Shown in pieces: positions 1-11,575 of a stretch of DNA of 64,000 nucleotides. The position numbers and the translations under genes are program-made. The stretch spans positions 13,403,410 through 13,467,409 of the forward strand of contig NC_135556.1 of assembly GCF_964340395.1 (NCBI RefSeq), in the 5' to 3' direction. Source of the DNA: Glandiceps talaboti. Lineage: Eukaryota; Hemichordata; Enteropneusta; Spengelidae. The notes below the pieces were generated by a model that did no database searches, was not told the DNA's origin, and saw only the letters and a program-made list of their open reading frames with translations. Position 1 is the stretch's first letter. Every line of letters begins with the position of its first letter.

Positions 1-59
1 TTGTTTAAGTAATAATATAATTTTTTATTAATTTAAAGGAAATGTCGTTAAGTATCGAT

Positions 60-132
60 GTTTCCGTAGTGTAGTGGTTATCACGTTCGCTTTACACGCG
101 AAAGGTCCCCAGTTCGAGCCTGGGCGGAAACA
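60..132 (+). tRNA. tRNA-Val (UAC)
   Basis: Complete 73-nt cloverleaf without intron. Acceptor strands GTTTCCG and CGGAAAC pair fully, the discriminator is A, and anticodon TAC lies at 93-95. The A box (TAGTGTAGTGG) and B box (AGTTCGAGCCT) are intact, and a T5 run at about 147-151 fits a Pol III terminator. The body is nearly the same as metazoan tRNA-Val. It is the leftmost gene of the cluster and faces the pseudogene at 1550-1626 across a palindromic spacer. Confidence 0.96.
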
Positions 133-1549
133 GTCGACAGTATCCTTTTTGTTAAAGGTGATTTTTTTCATGGTCTTAGCAAAATAATGATGCAAGTAGG
201 TCGAGATGCATTTTATCAAGAAATATAGAATCTATATCACTGGAAACATGTACGTACCGAGAATGTATACCAAAGCTTCAACCAAAAGTCTTATTATTGC
301 CAACAGTTTCATTTGACGCTACGTCAATATGATAATATAATATTATTATAATACCGCTGTACATATAATACACGATACAAAGCGATAGCAGAAATAAGAA
401 TATGGAACGTGACGTGACGTGACACATTCTACAGTACTTTGCGTTCGCGTTGCCACGGGTAATAGTGATCTCGCAAAGTGTTTGATATCAACGCGAGACT
501 TCACGAATTCTATTCATTCTGGAACACATAGACAATTCAACGAACCAGGGACGAACGTTGCCACGGGTAATATTGATCTCGCAGAGTGTTTTAGAATAGA
601 TTCAGTGGAATCGAACATAGTTGGGTGAAGTTATGAGGAACCGAATCACGAATGTTTTATGGAACTCCACAAAAAACTTTGTGGCATCGTGGTCAAATTA
701 CTGTAGGATACATTTCGGCCACATATTCTCTTACTCATAACTTCTCCCAACTATATTTAATGAATTATCTCTGTGATCCAGAATGAACAGTAGTCGTGAA
801 GTCTCGCGTTGATGTCAAACACTCTGCGAGATCAATATTACCCGTGGCAACGCGAAAGCCAAGTGCTGTCGAATGTGCCACGTCGCATTATGTAATGAAG
901 CTGTCATAAGACATTTTGTTGAAGCTTTTGGATACTTATTACGTACATATAATATCGATTGGTGATCTACCATTGATCGAAGTCCATCTACATGCCAGGG
1001 ATTTTCTACAGCCAGTACATCAGTGGTGATCTGGTAAAGAACTTCAGAAGTCTTCCATTCTCGGTACGTACATGTTTCCACTGAATCAGATATGGATTCT
1101 ATGTTTCTTGATAAAATGCATCTCGATCCTAGTTGCATTATTATTGTGCTAAGGCCTAAAAAATGTTTGATTCCGGTTACCCGACCCCCACCTAGTCTTT
1201 CACGCGGACCGTAAACTTTTGTTAAGAAATATTCGAGAAAAAAAAAATAAAATCGCGAAGTGAAGTCTCGCAAGGAATAGTGGATGCGGAAACTGGCATC
1301 AAATTAAAAAGACAATATAAAACTCTTTTTCCAATCTGTAATGGATGTACATCTGATGGGAAGAAACCAATAACATAGAGACCATACGGAAAACAACGGA
1401 AAACATAACTACCTGAACTAGAGACTCACATATAAATATATATATATATATATGAAAAAAAAAATCTACCTACCCTACCTATTCTAAGTTGAATGTAACA
1501 GGAACCACACATTTTTTTAAAATTATCTTTAATAAAAAGTATTTGCGAC
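133..1549. repeat. Palindromic spacer, copy 1 (family A)
   Basis: The two halves of this spacer are inverted copies of each other around about 720-780. For example, the stretch at 204-270 (ATGCATTTTATCAAG) reappears inverted at about 1050-1132, and 410-600 reappears inverted at 787-890. The left half also carries a 36-bp direct repeat (GTTGCCACGGGTAAT) at about 448 and 557. A second full copy lies at 12719-14206 and a left-half copy at 8518-9188. The right part (1152-1528) contains a dispersed TIR-like repeat listed separately. Short open frames here are repeat-derived and shared between copies, so I do not call genes. Confidence 0.85.
1152..1528 (+). mobile_element. Dispersed TIR-like repeat (AGGCCTAA family), copy 1
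   Basis: Begins with AGGCCTAAAAAATG then a GGTTACCCGACC-type box, and ends with GGAACCACACATTTTTTT, the inverse of the opening segment seen in the fullest copy (33776-34130). Other shared landmarks are TAGTGGATG.GGAAACTG and GTACATCTGATGGGAAGAAA. A further copy is at 13848-14180. It has no coding capacity and is probably a non-autonomous DNA transposon (MITE); the superfamily is not assigned. Confidence 0.6.
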
Positions 1550-1626
1550 TGTTTCCGCCCAGGCTCGAACCTTTCGGGGACCTTTTGCGTGTAAAGCGAA
1601 CGTGATAACCACTACACTACGGAAAC
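1550..1626 (-). pseudogene. tRNA-Val (UAC) pseudogene
   Basis: Reads as a Val-UAC gene but is 77 nt long. The 5' side of the T arm is altered, with GAAAGG where the other copies have AG, which breaks the T stem and B box spacing. A G-to-A change in the anticodon stem (position 41) breaks the C29 pair. The 5' half and A box are intact. It is the mirror partner of the gene at 60-132. The loss of T-arm geometry argues against a working tRNA. Confidence 0.85.
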
Positions 1627-2297
1627 TTTGCTGAAGATGAAACTTTTCTTCCTTCACTTGGAATAACAAATTTGGTTCCGCTTGTCTTTTCAATCATTGG
1701 AAATACGTTCTACACATGCTTTACTGTAATAAAAAACATAAAAAAAATGAAAATCATTTACAATTGAATATCTTTCTCCTTTATTTAGTTTGACAGGTAT
1801 GAATCACACAAAAGAGATGTTTCGTGCATTAAAACAAATAAAAACAAAACATAGCAAACTGAACCATTGAGCTAATAGCACTTTGTAGTGTTGGCGTCTA
1901 CATCACAAAGCATTTTATACTAATTTGCAATATGAACAAGTCATATGAATCTACACACTTTCACATATATGGGGGAAGTGCAAGAAGGCGCTTGTCACTT
2001 CTCCTAATTAAAATGGTTATATTCTTATTTGTCATACGTAATATCAGATGCAGTCACTTTCACATGCACTTCGAATACCATTACAAAGATAATTCCTCAG
2101 TTATAGTATACTGTATTTTTGTTTACTTCGACTCTTAGCATGTATGAATATGATAACATATACTACGAAAACACTACATAAACGATACATACAGATAGTG
2201 TATTACAGTCACGTGTCATGGCAACAGCCTAAAATTGCAAACGTTACATGTATACAATAAGATGCGAATGAAATGTCATCAAAATGTTTCCAACTTC
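1627..2297. repeat. Inter-tRNA segment, inverted copy at 7.9-8.4 kb
   Basis: This segment is repeated in inverse orientation at about 7890-8444. Both contain a GTTTGACAGGTATGAATCAC-type landmark and CTTTCACATATATGGGGGAAG-like sequence, and both abut a UAC-type locus. No coding signal; a 68-codon open frame at 1932-2138 is not kept intact in the other copy. Confidence 0.7.
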
Positions 2298-2370
2298 TGT
2301 TTCTGCCCGGGCTCGAACCGGGGACCTTTCGCGTGTGAGGCGAACGTGATAACCACTACACTACGGAAAC
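2298..2370 (-). tRNA. tRNA-Val (CAC)
   Basis: A 73-nt cloverleaf with anticodon CAC. The T arm reads CCGGTTCGAGCCCGG, closer to the vertebrate consensus than its neighbours (CCAGTTCGAGCCTGG). One acceptor mismatch (C6 against A67) comes from CAGAAAC in place of CGGAAAC. The downstream strand has TTTT within 20 nt. Probably functional, with some doubt from the mismatch. Confidence 0.9.
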
Positions 2371-3432
2371 TTTCACGAAAATCAATTTACAAAAAGTAGC
2401 AGTCATTTGATTTTCGGATACATGTAATACTTATTAGGGAAGTCGTGGAAAGCAATGACAGTTTTGGACGTTTTGACTCATATTTCGAACACAGCAGCAC
2501 CAGTGACGTAGACACGCGTTGTCATGACACAGACGGGGTGTTGTCGTGAAGTAGAACGACCAGGGTATGTATATTCCATTTGTTCAAATTGGCTTGTTCA
2601 TGGTGTAATAGTTCGACTCTGCTTCCATTCAGCAAGACCTTCATATATTTGATATATCAAATGAATCTACTCTAATATTGTACACACGGCGATTCTTGAT
2701 CATTGACATTGTGTAATTCATTTTGATAGAACATATTAATCAAACACTGGAGAATTGTCATATTCGCCTGTTTTTTTCTTTGCTCCTAAGTTCTACTTCA
2801 TTGTCGGGCAATGCTCTTATTAGGGTTGCGGCTCATTGAATCCTAGGCCTTGAATCCTAGGCCCTGACCTTATATAAGTTGTTATGTTTCGCCTATAAAA
2901 CACTACGACCTCCTGTTAAATTGGCTCTACCCGGGGCATAGGATTCAATGAGCCGCAACCCTAATAAGAGCCTTGTCCGGTAATGAAATAGTTAGGAACA
3001 AAGAAAAAACAATGCGAATGTGACAATTCTTCAGTGTTTGATTATGTTTTATCAAAATGAATTACGTAATTTAAAAGCCATCACGGTGTACAATATTGAG
3101 CGCTAACAAATTTAAATCGCTTCAAAAATGGTCCAGCTGCAGCTGTAAGACGTTCTTCTCCGTGTTTCCATTGTTACCTTATTACCAGGGCAATTATGTT
3201 ATCTGTATGGTGACATCTAGTAGTCTGTGATGATAAATGGCCGAAACAATACAATATTACTTAAACTATAAGACCATCATTTCAAATAATGCATTGCAGC
3301 GTGATTTTGAAATGCAATACAGATAGACATTCATGGGAGATATACTATTATTCAGTGACTTTATAATTCGTAATTCGAGGGTCCATAACATTTGAGCACA
3401 TATTTCAAGTAATTTTGTGATTATGTATCGAA
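2371..3432. repeat. Inter-tRNA segment with nested palindrome; inverse of 11576-12645
   Basis: The whole spacer between tRNA genes is the reverse complement of 11576-12645, and the flanking tRNA genes are swapped accordingly. Inside it, arms of about 175 bp (about 2670-2845 and 2939-3110) form a larger inverted repeat around a 159-bp palindromic element. Part of 2440-2640 also resembles 27285-27470 in a Neto intron. Nothing coding is recognisable. Confidence 0.75.
2813..2971. mobile_element. 159-bp palindromic MITE-like element, copy 1
   Basis: Perfect 33-bp terminal inverted repeats (2813-2845 and 2939-2971) begin GCTCTTATTAGGGTTGCGG. The core carries GGCCTTGAATCCTAGGCC and an AT-rich stretch. 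A copy of the same length lies at 12045-12203, and a left-end remnant starts at 7847. Imperfect inversion continues beyond the TIRs, so the original element may be longer than 159 bp. No target duplication is evident. Confidence 0.65.
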
Positions 3433-3505
3433 GTTTCCGTAGTGTAGTGGTTATCACGTTCGCCTAACACGCGAAAGGTCCCCAGTTCGAGCCTGGGCGG
3501 AAACA
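3433..3505 (+). tRNA. tRNA-Val (AAC)
   Basis: A 73-nt gene with anticodon AAC (A34 expected to become inosine), a fully paired acceptor stem, and A and B boxes intact. TTTTTT at about 3519-3524 serves as terminator. In tandem with the identical gene at 4187-4259. Confidence 0.97.
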
Positions 3506-4186
3506 TTCCATCCAAACATTTTTTATTTAGAATATCTATTAATCTTGCATTGCACATCAGTGATATTAAATTACAAATTTGAAAATATAAGCTTTGGTAT
3601 TTCAAGTTGTTGTATAAAAGTGAGACATCTTTTAGTATCATGTTCTTTTGAAATGTTCAGTTTTTCTCTTTCCAATACATTTGTGTGCAGATATATATTA
3701 TAATATCACTGATGTGCAAGAAATTACTTTTGTAACTGACCATGAGTGTCAAGATCAAATGTCACAGCTTCAATTGATACAATTGATACTTCTTTGAATC
3801 GTATGCTCGGATAAACTGTCAAAATATTGTTTGTAGTTCTCCGTATTTGGCGTCACTGCAATCAATGTGCAACATGACAACAAAACATACTTCTGAAATC
3901 AGCAAAGGATTGTGTATGTTTTCTTCTAAAACGTAACACATAAAATGTTTCTTGTCACAACATATACCTTAAAACATTCTGTACAACCAACCAACTTACA
4001 AATAATTTTACATTTTCTCAGTAAAGCAAAAGGAAACAAAAACAAAACGTTGTCCTTCCTTCTCATTTCGAGTGAAGTATCTATAAAACTAGTTTCTTGT
4101 TTGGTAATGAAATTATTAGAAGGAGTTGAAGTTAATAAATTCAAACACGATAACTATTTTCAAAGTTTTATCAATTAACGCCAACA
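3506..4186. repeat. Inter-tRNA segment, inverse copies at 6.8-7.3, 10.7-11.5 and 16.4-17.3 kb
   Basis: The tRNA-proximal 200 bp (TTTAGAATATCTATTAATCTT) occurs inverted upstream of the AAC genes at 7303 and 11503 and near 17280. The remainder (TCAGCAAAGGATTGTGTATG) occurs inverted around 10980 and 16690. Opposed open frames at 3926-4178 lie in this repeat and show no recognised domain. Confidence 0.75.
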
Positions 4187-4259
4187 GTTTCCGTAGTGTA
4201 GTGGTTATCACGTTCGCCTAACACGCGAAAGGTCCCCAGTTCGAGCCTGGGCGGAAACA
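4187..4259 (+). tRNA. tRNA-Val (AAC)
   Basis: Same sequence as the gene at 3433-3505, 73 nt, anticodon AAC. CTTTTTG follows within 15 nt as Pol III terminator. The downstream flank to about 4400 is the inverse of the flank of the AAC gene at 16344. Confidence 0.97.
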
Positions 4260-4399
4260 GTTAAGATGCTTTTTGATAAATCGCTTCGGATCGTGAGAAC
4301 AATATTGTACTGGTGATGAATTAATCCATTCAAATGGTACCAGGTATTTCATAGATTGAACAAACCTGCAAGTTTGAGAATCTTGTTTTAATAGTCTCA

Positions 4400-5620
4400 A
4401 GAAGTGTACCAGAGCACGTCATCCATGCTACAGCTTTCGACAGTTATACAACTTTTTGGCTCGTCTCTATTGTTCAAACCATGCTCTCTTTTTCTGTTAC
4501 CGTACACTTTTCACTCATTAATTATAAATTCAAGTTAATCGGACTGCTTTCAACAAAGAAAAAGGCCGCTACAAGTTAACTCAAACAAAGAAAGAGTCCA
4601 CACCAAGTTAACCCAAAGAAAGAAAGAGTCCGCAGTTTAGTTATTCTCAACAATTGGGAATATATCAATGTTAACGAGGTAATACAAAAAGAAACAATCT
4701 GACAGGAGTACACAACCAATGAAAACAAAGAAGCTCGAAACCAGGTGAAGTGCATTTAATTCCAGTCATTATGAAAATACAATACACAATTCAAAATGTA
4801 ATTTGAATCTTCGTGTTCTCTTTGACTACATTTATTGTAACTGGTGACGATTCAACAATCGAATCCTTCGATGCAGTGTTACATTCAACAGTCTCACAGG
4901 AACCGCTTTCAGAAAGACGTAGGGTAGATCCTACCTGCACTTCTTTCCATACAGTAACACCCCATCGTGTCGCCTTGCGAGTGGCTGGTATTCCTCCACT
5001 TTGGTGTTGTCAACCGGAGGTAGAAACCGAAATTCTTTTTGTATGTCAGTTAACTTAAAATCTTCAGCATCATCTACGTCGACCTGGGATAGAAAATATT
5101 CCCTGTTCCAATTGACTACAGACTTTTGGAGCGACATAATACGAGACGAGGGAACGAACACTTCGACGACGGTTCGACTGTGGTGTCTGACTACGAGACA
5201 CAATGCTGCCACACCCGAATACACACGCGTGTCTAATTATAATACTACCACCTGTTAAACTAAAATGTTCTATTTTTGATTGGCTAAACTCAGTGTTCTC
5301 AATTCAAGCAAATGACAACGTGTTGTAAAACAGTCCCATCAATTGTAATTTACATAACGTGCTGCTGCGTTCATTGCCAGGGAGGAAGTCGCTTGAAAAC
5401 TACAAAACTCGCCAAATTCGCAGTATAACTTCGTTATAGTACGTGTCCTCGGACATTTACTGTTTTTATTCGGACAGTTTTGGTTAACCCATCAGTTCTT
5501 TTATCCTCGGCTGCGCCTCGGACAAAATAACAGACGGGTTAACCAAAAGTGTTCTAGAATTCTAGATGACAGTGTGTAAACAACCAAAAGCTTTCAAAAT
5601 CTAAAGAGAAAAATAGAAGA
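4400..5620. other. Mostly single-copy spacer
   Basis: Unlike the other spacers, most of this interval has no second copy in the window. It contains a palindrome at 5478-5548 and an open frame of 97 codons on the minus strand at 4931-5224 (acidic and basic stretch, motif KEFRFLPPVDNTKVEEYQPL) that I do not recognise. No gene is called; it could be a fragment of a repeat or a lone exon. Confidence 0.4.
5478..5548. repeat. 71-bp imperfect palindrome
   Basis: The ends TTTTGGTTAACCC and GGGTTAACCAAAA are perfect inverses. The arms continue imperfectly to a GC-rich centre (CCTCGGCTGCGCCTCGG). Could be a tiny foldback element or the remnant of a MITE. Confidence 0.6.
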
Positions 5621-5694
5621 TGTTTCCGCCCAGGCATCGAACTGGGGACCTTTCGCGTGTGAGGCGAACGTGATAACCACTACACTACGAAAAC
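5621..5694 (-). tRNA. tRNA-Val (CAC), T loop one base long
   Basis: A 74-nt gene with anticodon CAC and a 5' acceptor strand GTTTTCG that forms a U5-G68 wobble. One extra base sits in the T loop (TTCGATGCC instead of TTCGAGCC), which also changes the B box. A T5 run follows at about 25 nt. This may be a weakened gene or an early pseudogene. Confidence 0.75.
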
Positions 5695-5838
5695 TGTTAC
5701 ACAAAGTTTCCAAGAAAAGAAATTTGTAGAATACTCATTTCGATCTAATCACGTACAGACATTAAATAGAGTCACCAAAACATAGTTGTCACATGTCTGC
5801 GTCTAATTGTTGTTTATTTAAATGGTTTATTTCCTTCA

Positions 5839-5872
<34 letters not shown>

Positions 5873-6459
5873 AATGCGCCGTAAGTCATGATAAACCAAC
5901 GACGAAAGAGAATCGACATATTCGTAACATGTGAAATACTATTGTGTACCCCTTTTGTCAATTAATGTCTTCAGCACAGTGAAACCTTTCTATAAAAGCA
6001 AGCAAATCGTGCAACAATTTTTTAAGTACACACGAATACGATCAGAAAACATTCGCTTTATCAAAGTAGGCCTTATATTTTCGAATTTGTCATGACTTTG
6101 AAGATTACGGATGGACGATCGCTGAGAATTTCGGCGAACTTTACAATCACATTACGAAAATTGTTTTGCTTCATAGAAAATAAACTCACTCATTAGCTAA
6201 ATATTGCGCAGTATTCTTCTCCGAAATATCTATAAAATATCTTCTAATCTTTAAAAGTAACTATTTTTAAACATTCCCTTGAACAGGCAACTTCTAAATA
6301 TTTAACAAAAACTATAGTTGCACTACCCCCCCCCCCCCCCTCACTGCCTCAGTTCCAGTGACATTTCTATTAACCAAATCAAGTTCCTTGTTCGGTAATG
6401 ACACAATGATTAGGTCGAAATGAGTATTCTACAAATCTTTCTGGGAACCTATTCTAACA
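5695..6459. repeat. Inter-tRNA segment with GA tract, copy 1 (family B)
   Basis: The 5' flanks of the two outward tRNA genes are inverse copies (GAGTATTCTACAAAT near 6422 and inverted near 5730). Between them lie a GA tract (5847-5872) and a conserved 500-bp block also found at 9295-9889 and 14871-15418. A C15 run occupies 6326-6340. No coding signal. Confidence 0.75.
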
Positions 6460-6532
6460 GTTTTCGTAGTGTAGTGGTTATTACGTTCGCCTCAGACGCG
6501 AAAGGTCCCCAGTTCGAGCCTGGGCGGAAACA
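6460..6532 (+). tRNA. tRNA with Val body and CAG (Leu) anticodon
   Basis: A 73-nt cloverleaf almost identical to the Val-CAC genes at 9890 and 15419, but anticodon position 36 is G (CAG at 6493-6495), which reads the leucine codon CUG. A second change (C23 to T) turns a D-stem pair into G-U. The acceptor, T arm, A box, B box and T-run terminator (TCTTTTCTTTTT) are intact. Eukaryotic tRNA-Leu has a long variable arm, absent here, so this is an anticodon-mutated Val gene rather than a Leu gene. Whether it is charged cannot be told. Confidence 0.8.
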
Positions 6533-7302
6533 TCTTTTCTTTTTCTCTTTAAATTTTGAAAGGTTTTGGTTGCTTACACAGTTAGAATGTTTATAGATTT
6601 CTGTTGTTGCTATGGCATTTGGTGCAATTTTAATAATTACCGAAATTAATTTTGTTGTCAATGTTGCAAAATGCGAAGGAAACAGTATAAACATAAACAC
6701 TCACTGAGTTACATATAAAAAAGAAACAAGTTTGACCAGGGGGTCAACTTAAAGTCAATGTCTAGGGTAAGATTCCTTACTTAAACATGTCAGCACTTTA
6801 TGTTTTGTTGTCATGTTGCACATTGAATGTAGTGATGCAAAATACAGAGAAATAGAAACAGCATTTGAGAATTTATCCGAGCATACGATTCAAAGAACTT
6901 GTGTCAATAATGTGAACCTTTGACTTTTGATCTTGACACCCGCACCCATAGTGAGTTACCAAACTAATGTTATTTCTTGCACATCTCAGACAGTGATATT
7001 ATAATATACATCTACACACAAATGCATTGGAATTGACTTTCCACGTGCACTCATGAAAAAGAGAAATGAAAATGAAAACTAAGGATGGGAAAGAATGGTC
7101 AACAACTGATTGAAAACATTGAAAAGAATATACGAATGGAATATAAAAATAAGAGAAAAAAATTAAGATTTCAAAAGAACATGATACTAAAAGATGTCTC
7201 GCTTTCATACAAGATCTTGAAATGCAAAATGAGCTTATATTTCCAAATTTGTAATTTCATAAAGATTAATAGATATTCTAAATAAAATATGTTTTGGTTA
7301 AA
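6533..7302. repeat. Inter-tRNA segment (CAC-type downstream flank joined to AAC-type flank)
   Basis: The left part matches 9963-10215 and 15492-15720 (TTAAATTTTGAAAGG, then GACCAGGGGGTCAACTTAAA). The right part matches 11000-11502 and 16700-17290. Compared with 9963-11502 it lacks about 770 bp in the middle, so it is a deleted version of the same module. No gene recognised. Confidence 0.7.
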
Positions 7303-7375
7303 TGTTTCCGCCCAGGCTCGAACTGGGGACCTTTCGCGTGTTAGGCGAACGTGATAACCACTACACTACGGAAAC
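7303..7375 (-). tRNA. tRNA-Val (AAC)
   Basis: A 73-nt gene, anticodon AAC, fully paired acceptor stem. Both flanks match the gene at 11503-11575 closely for hundreds of bases, so the two come from a 4.2-kb direct duplication. AAAACATATTTT downstream gives the T run. Confidence 0.97.
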
Positions 7376-8444
7376 TTCCCTATATGGTCACAGTTTTAAG
7401 AATTACTTGAAATATGTGTTCAAATGTTATGGCCCCTCGAATTACGAATAATAAAGTCACTGAATAATAGTATATCTCCCATGAATGTCTATCTGTATTG
7501 CATTTTAAAATCCCGCTGCAATATACATTATTTGAAATTATGGTCCCATAGTTTAAGTAATATTGTATTGTTTCGGCCATTATATCATCACAGACTACTA
7601 GATGTCACCATACAGATAACATGGCTGCCATGGTAACAAGCTAACCATGGAAACACAGAGAAGAACGTTTTACAGCTGCAACTGGACCATTTTTGAAACG
7701 ATTTAAATTTGTTAGCTCTCAATATTGTACACCGTGATGGCTTTTAAATTACGTAATTCATTTTGATAAAACATAATCAAACACTGAAGAATTGTCACAT
7801 TCGCATTGTTTTTTCTTTGTTCCTAACTATTTCATTACCGGACAAGGCTCTTATTAGGGTTGCGGCTCATTGAATCCTATGCCCGGGTAGTGTTTTCGTA
7901 ATAGATGTTATCAATATCATATTCATACATGCGAAGAGTCGAAGTAAACAAAAATATACTGTAACTGAGGAATTATCTTTATAATAGTATTCGAAGTGCA
8001 TGTGAAAGTGACTGCATCTGATATTACCTATTGAAAAATAAGAATATAACCATTATAATTAGGAGAAGTGACAAGCGCCTTCTTGCACTTCCCCCAATAA
8101 ATGTGAAAGTGTGTAGATTCATATGACTTGTTCGTGATACTTGACAACATTGCAATTAGTAAGTGCTTTGTGAAGAAGACGCCAACATTGCAAAGTGTTA
8201 CCTATTAGCTCAATGGTTCAGTTTGCTATGTTTTGTCTTAATGCACGAAACATCTCTTTTGTGTGTGATTCATACCTGTCAAACTGAATAAAGGAGAAAG
8301 ATAATGAATTATAAATGATTTTCATAGGCGGTCTATTTTTTATGTTTTCTATTACAGTAAAGCACGTGTAGGACATATCAATGAAAAGACAAGCGGAATC
8401 AAATTTGTTATTTCAAGTGACGGAAAAGTTCCATCTTCAGCGAA
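7376..8444. repeat. Chimeric inter-tRNA segment
   Basis: The left part (7376 to about 7890) matches 11576-12080. The right part (about 7890-8444) is the inverse of 1627-2190. The switch falls in or beside GTAGTGTTTT (7887-7896), which both parent segments contain. The palindromic element starting at 7847 keeps only its left end here. Confidence 0.75.
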
Positions 8445-8517
8445 GTTTCCGTAGTGTAGTGGTTATCACGTTCGCTTTACACGCGAAAGGTCCCCAGTTC
8501 GAGCCTGGGCGGAAACA
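8445..8517 (+). tRNA. tRNA-Val (UAC)
   Basis: A 73-nt gene identical in structure to 60-132, anticodon TAC, all stems paired, TTTT about 17 nt past the end. It lies 4,201 bp before its counterpart at 12646. Confidence 0.97.
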
Positions 8518-9889
<1,372 letters not shown>

Positions 9890-9962
9890 GTTTTCGTAGT
9901 GTAGTGGTTATCACGTTCGCCTCACACGCGAAAGGTCCCCAGTTCGAGCCTGGGCGGAAACA
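9890..9962 (+). tRNA. tRNA-Val (CAC)
   Basis: 73 nt, anticodon CAC. The 5' strand GTTTTCG gives a U5-G68 wobble in an otherwise perfect acceptor stem. TCTTTTCTTTTT follows directly as terminator. It differs from the CAG gene at 6460 at only two positions, 23 and 36. Confidence 0.96.
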
Positions 9963-11502
9963 TCTTTTCTTTTTCTCTTTAAATTTTGAAAGGTTTTGGT
10001 TGCTTACACAGTTAGAATGTTTACAGATTTCTGTTGTTGCTATGGCATTTGGTGCAATTTTAATAATTACCGAAATTTATTTTGTTGTCAATGTTGCAAA
10101 ATGCGAAGGAAACAGTACAAACATAAACACTCACTGATTTATATATAAAAAAGAAACAAGTTTGACCAGGGGGTCAACTTAAAGTCAATGTCTAGGGTAA
10201 GATTCCTTATTACTTAAACATGTCAGCACTTTATGTTAGGCTTATTACGTAATGTCTTACAATACAAGTGTTCATGTAATTGTCAAGTCGAACTGTTGAA
10301 AGTTTTAGCGTGAATAATGTGCTCTGGTACAATTTGTTAGGTGTTGAGAAAAGAAATGTTTCCTGATATCCAGTCTGAATGTAAAGTAGATGTCGATGAG
10401 TATTGATCTGTGTCCACTCATTAATACATTTACATTACAATTGGGAGGTAGGCATAATTTGTCTTCAACTTGAACGACTCACACTTTTACATCAAAGTTG
10501 CTCGATTTGTCAAATCGTAAATGCTAGTTGCTGTACCCATACAATTATTTAGCATTTCAGAGTCTGATATAATGTGAATATTTGTTCAATGTCACGAATA
10601 TATTTGTTCAATGTAACTAAGCCTCGACAACAAAAATTGATAAAATACAGATTCGTGAGACTACTAAAACAATATTCTCAAACTTGCATGTTTGTTCAAT
10701 TTATGAAATACCTGGTACCCTTTGATAAAAAGAGAAACTTTGAGAATAGTTATCGTGGTTGAATTTATTAACTTTGACTCCTTCTAATAATTTCATTACC
10801 AAAAAAGAAACTATGGCTTTATAGAGACTTCACTCGAAATGAGAAGGAAGGACAACGTTTGTATTTGTTTCCTTTTGCTTTACTGACAAAATGTAAAAAT
10901 ATTTGTAAGTTAGTTATACAAAATGTTTTAAGGTATATTTTGAAAAAAAGAAATATTTTATGTTTTACGTTTCAGAAAAAACATACGCAATCCTTTGCTG
11001 ATTTCAAAATGTATGTTTTGCTGTCATGTTGCACATTGATTGCAGTGATGCAAAATACAGAGAAATACAAACAGCATTTGACAATTTATCCGAGCATACG
11101 ATTCAAAGAAGTGTCAATAATGTGAACCTTTGACTTTTGATCTTGACACCCATAGTGAGTTACCAAAGTAATGTTATTTCTTGCACATCTCAGACAGTGA
11201 TATTATAATATACATATACACACAAATGTAATGGAATTGGCTTTCCACGTGCACTCATGAAAAAGAGAAATGAAAATGAAAACTAAGGATGGGAAAGAAT
11301 GGTCAACAACTGATTAAAAACATTGAAAAGAATATACGAATGGAATATAAAAGTAAGAGAAAAAATTAACATTTCAGAAGAACATGATACTAAAAGATGT
11401 CTCGCTTTTATACAAGATCTTGAAATGCAAAATGAGCTTATATTTCCAAATTTGTAATTTCAAGATTAATAGATATTCTAAATAAAATATGTTTTGGTTG
11501 AA
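9963..11502. repeat. Longest CAC-to-AAC inter-tRNA segment
   Basis: Shares its left 250 bp with 6533-6780 and 15492-15720, its middle with 15740-16260 and 16440-16800, and its right part with 6900-7302 and (inverted) 3506-4186. It probably best represents the ancestral module. Open frames at 10574 and 10859 are AT-rich and unrecognised. Confidence 0.7.
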
Positions 11503-11575
11503 TGTTTCCGCCCAGGCTCGAACTGGGGACCTTTCGCGTGTTAGGCGAACGTGATAACCACTACACTACGGAAAC
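11503..11575 (-). tRNA. tRNA-Val (AAC)
   Basis: 73 nt, same sequence as 7303-7375, anticodon AAC, T run about 20 nt downstream on its strand. Counterpart in the 4.2-kb duplication. Confidence 0.97.

Noticed and set aside
28-219. Small proteins containing CFRPGSNWGPFACKANVITTTLR-type sequence (also near 4218, 6449, 8437)
   Set aside because: This is the antisense translation of the tRNA-Val genes, not protein.
6460-6532. True tRNA-Leu (CAG)
   Set aside because: There is no long variable arm, and the body is identical to Val-CAC apart from two bases; treated as an anticodon-mutated Val gene.
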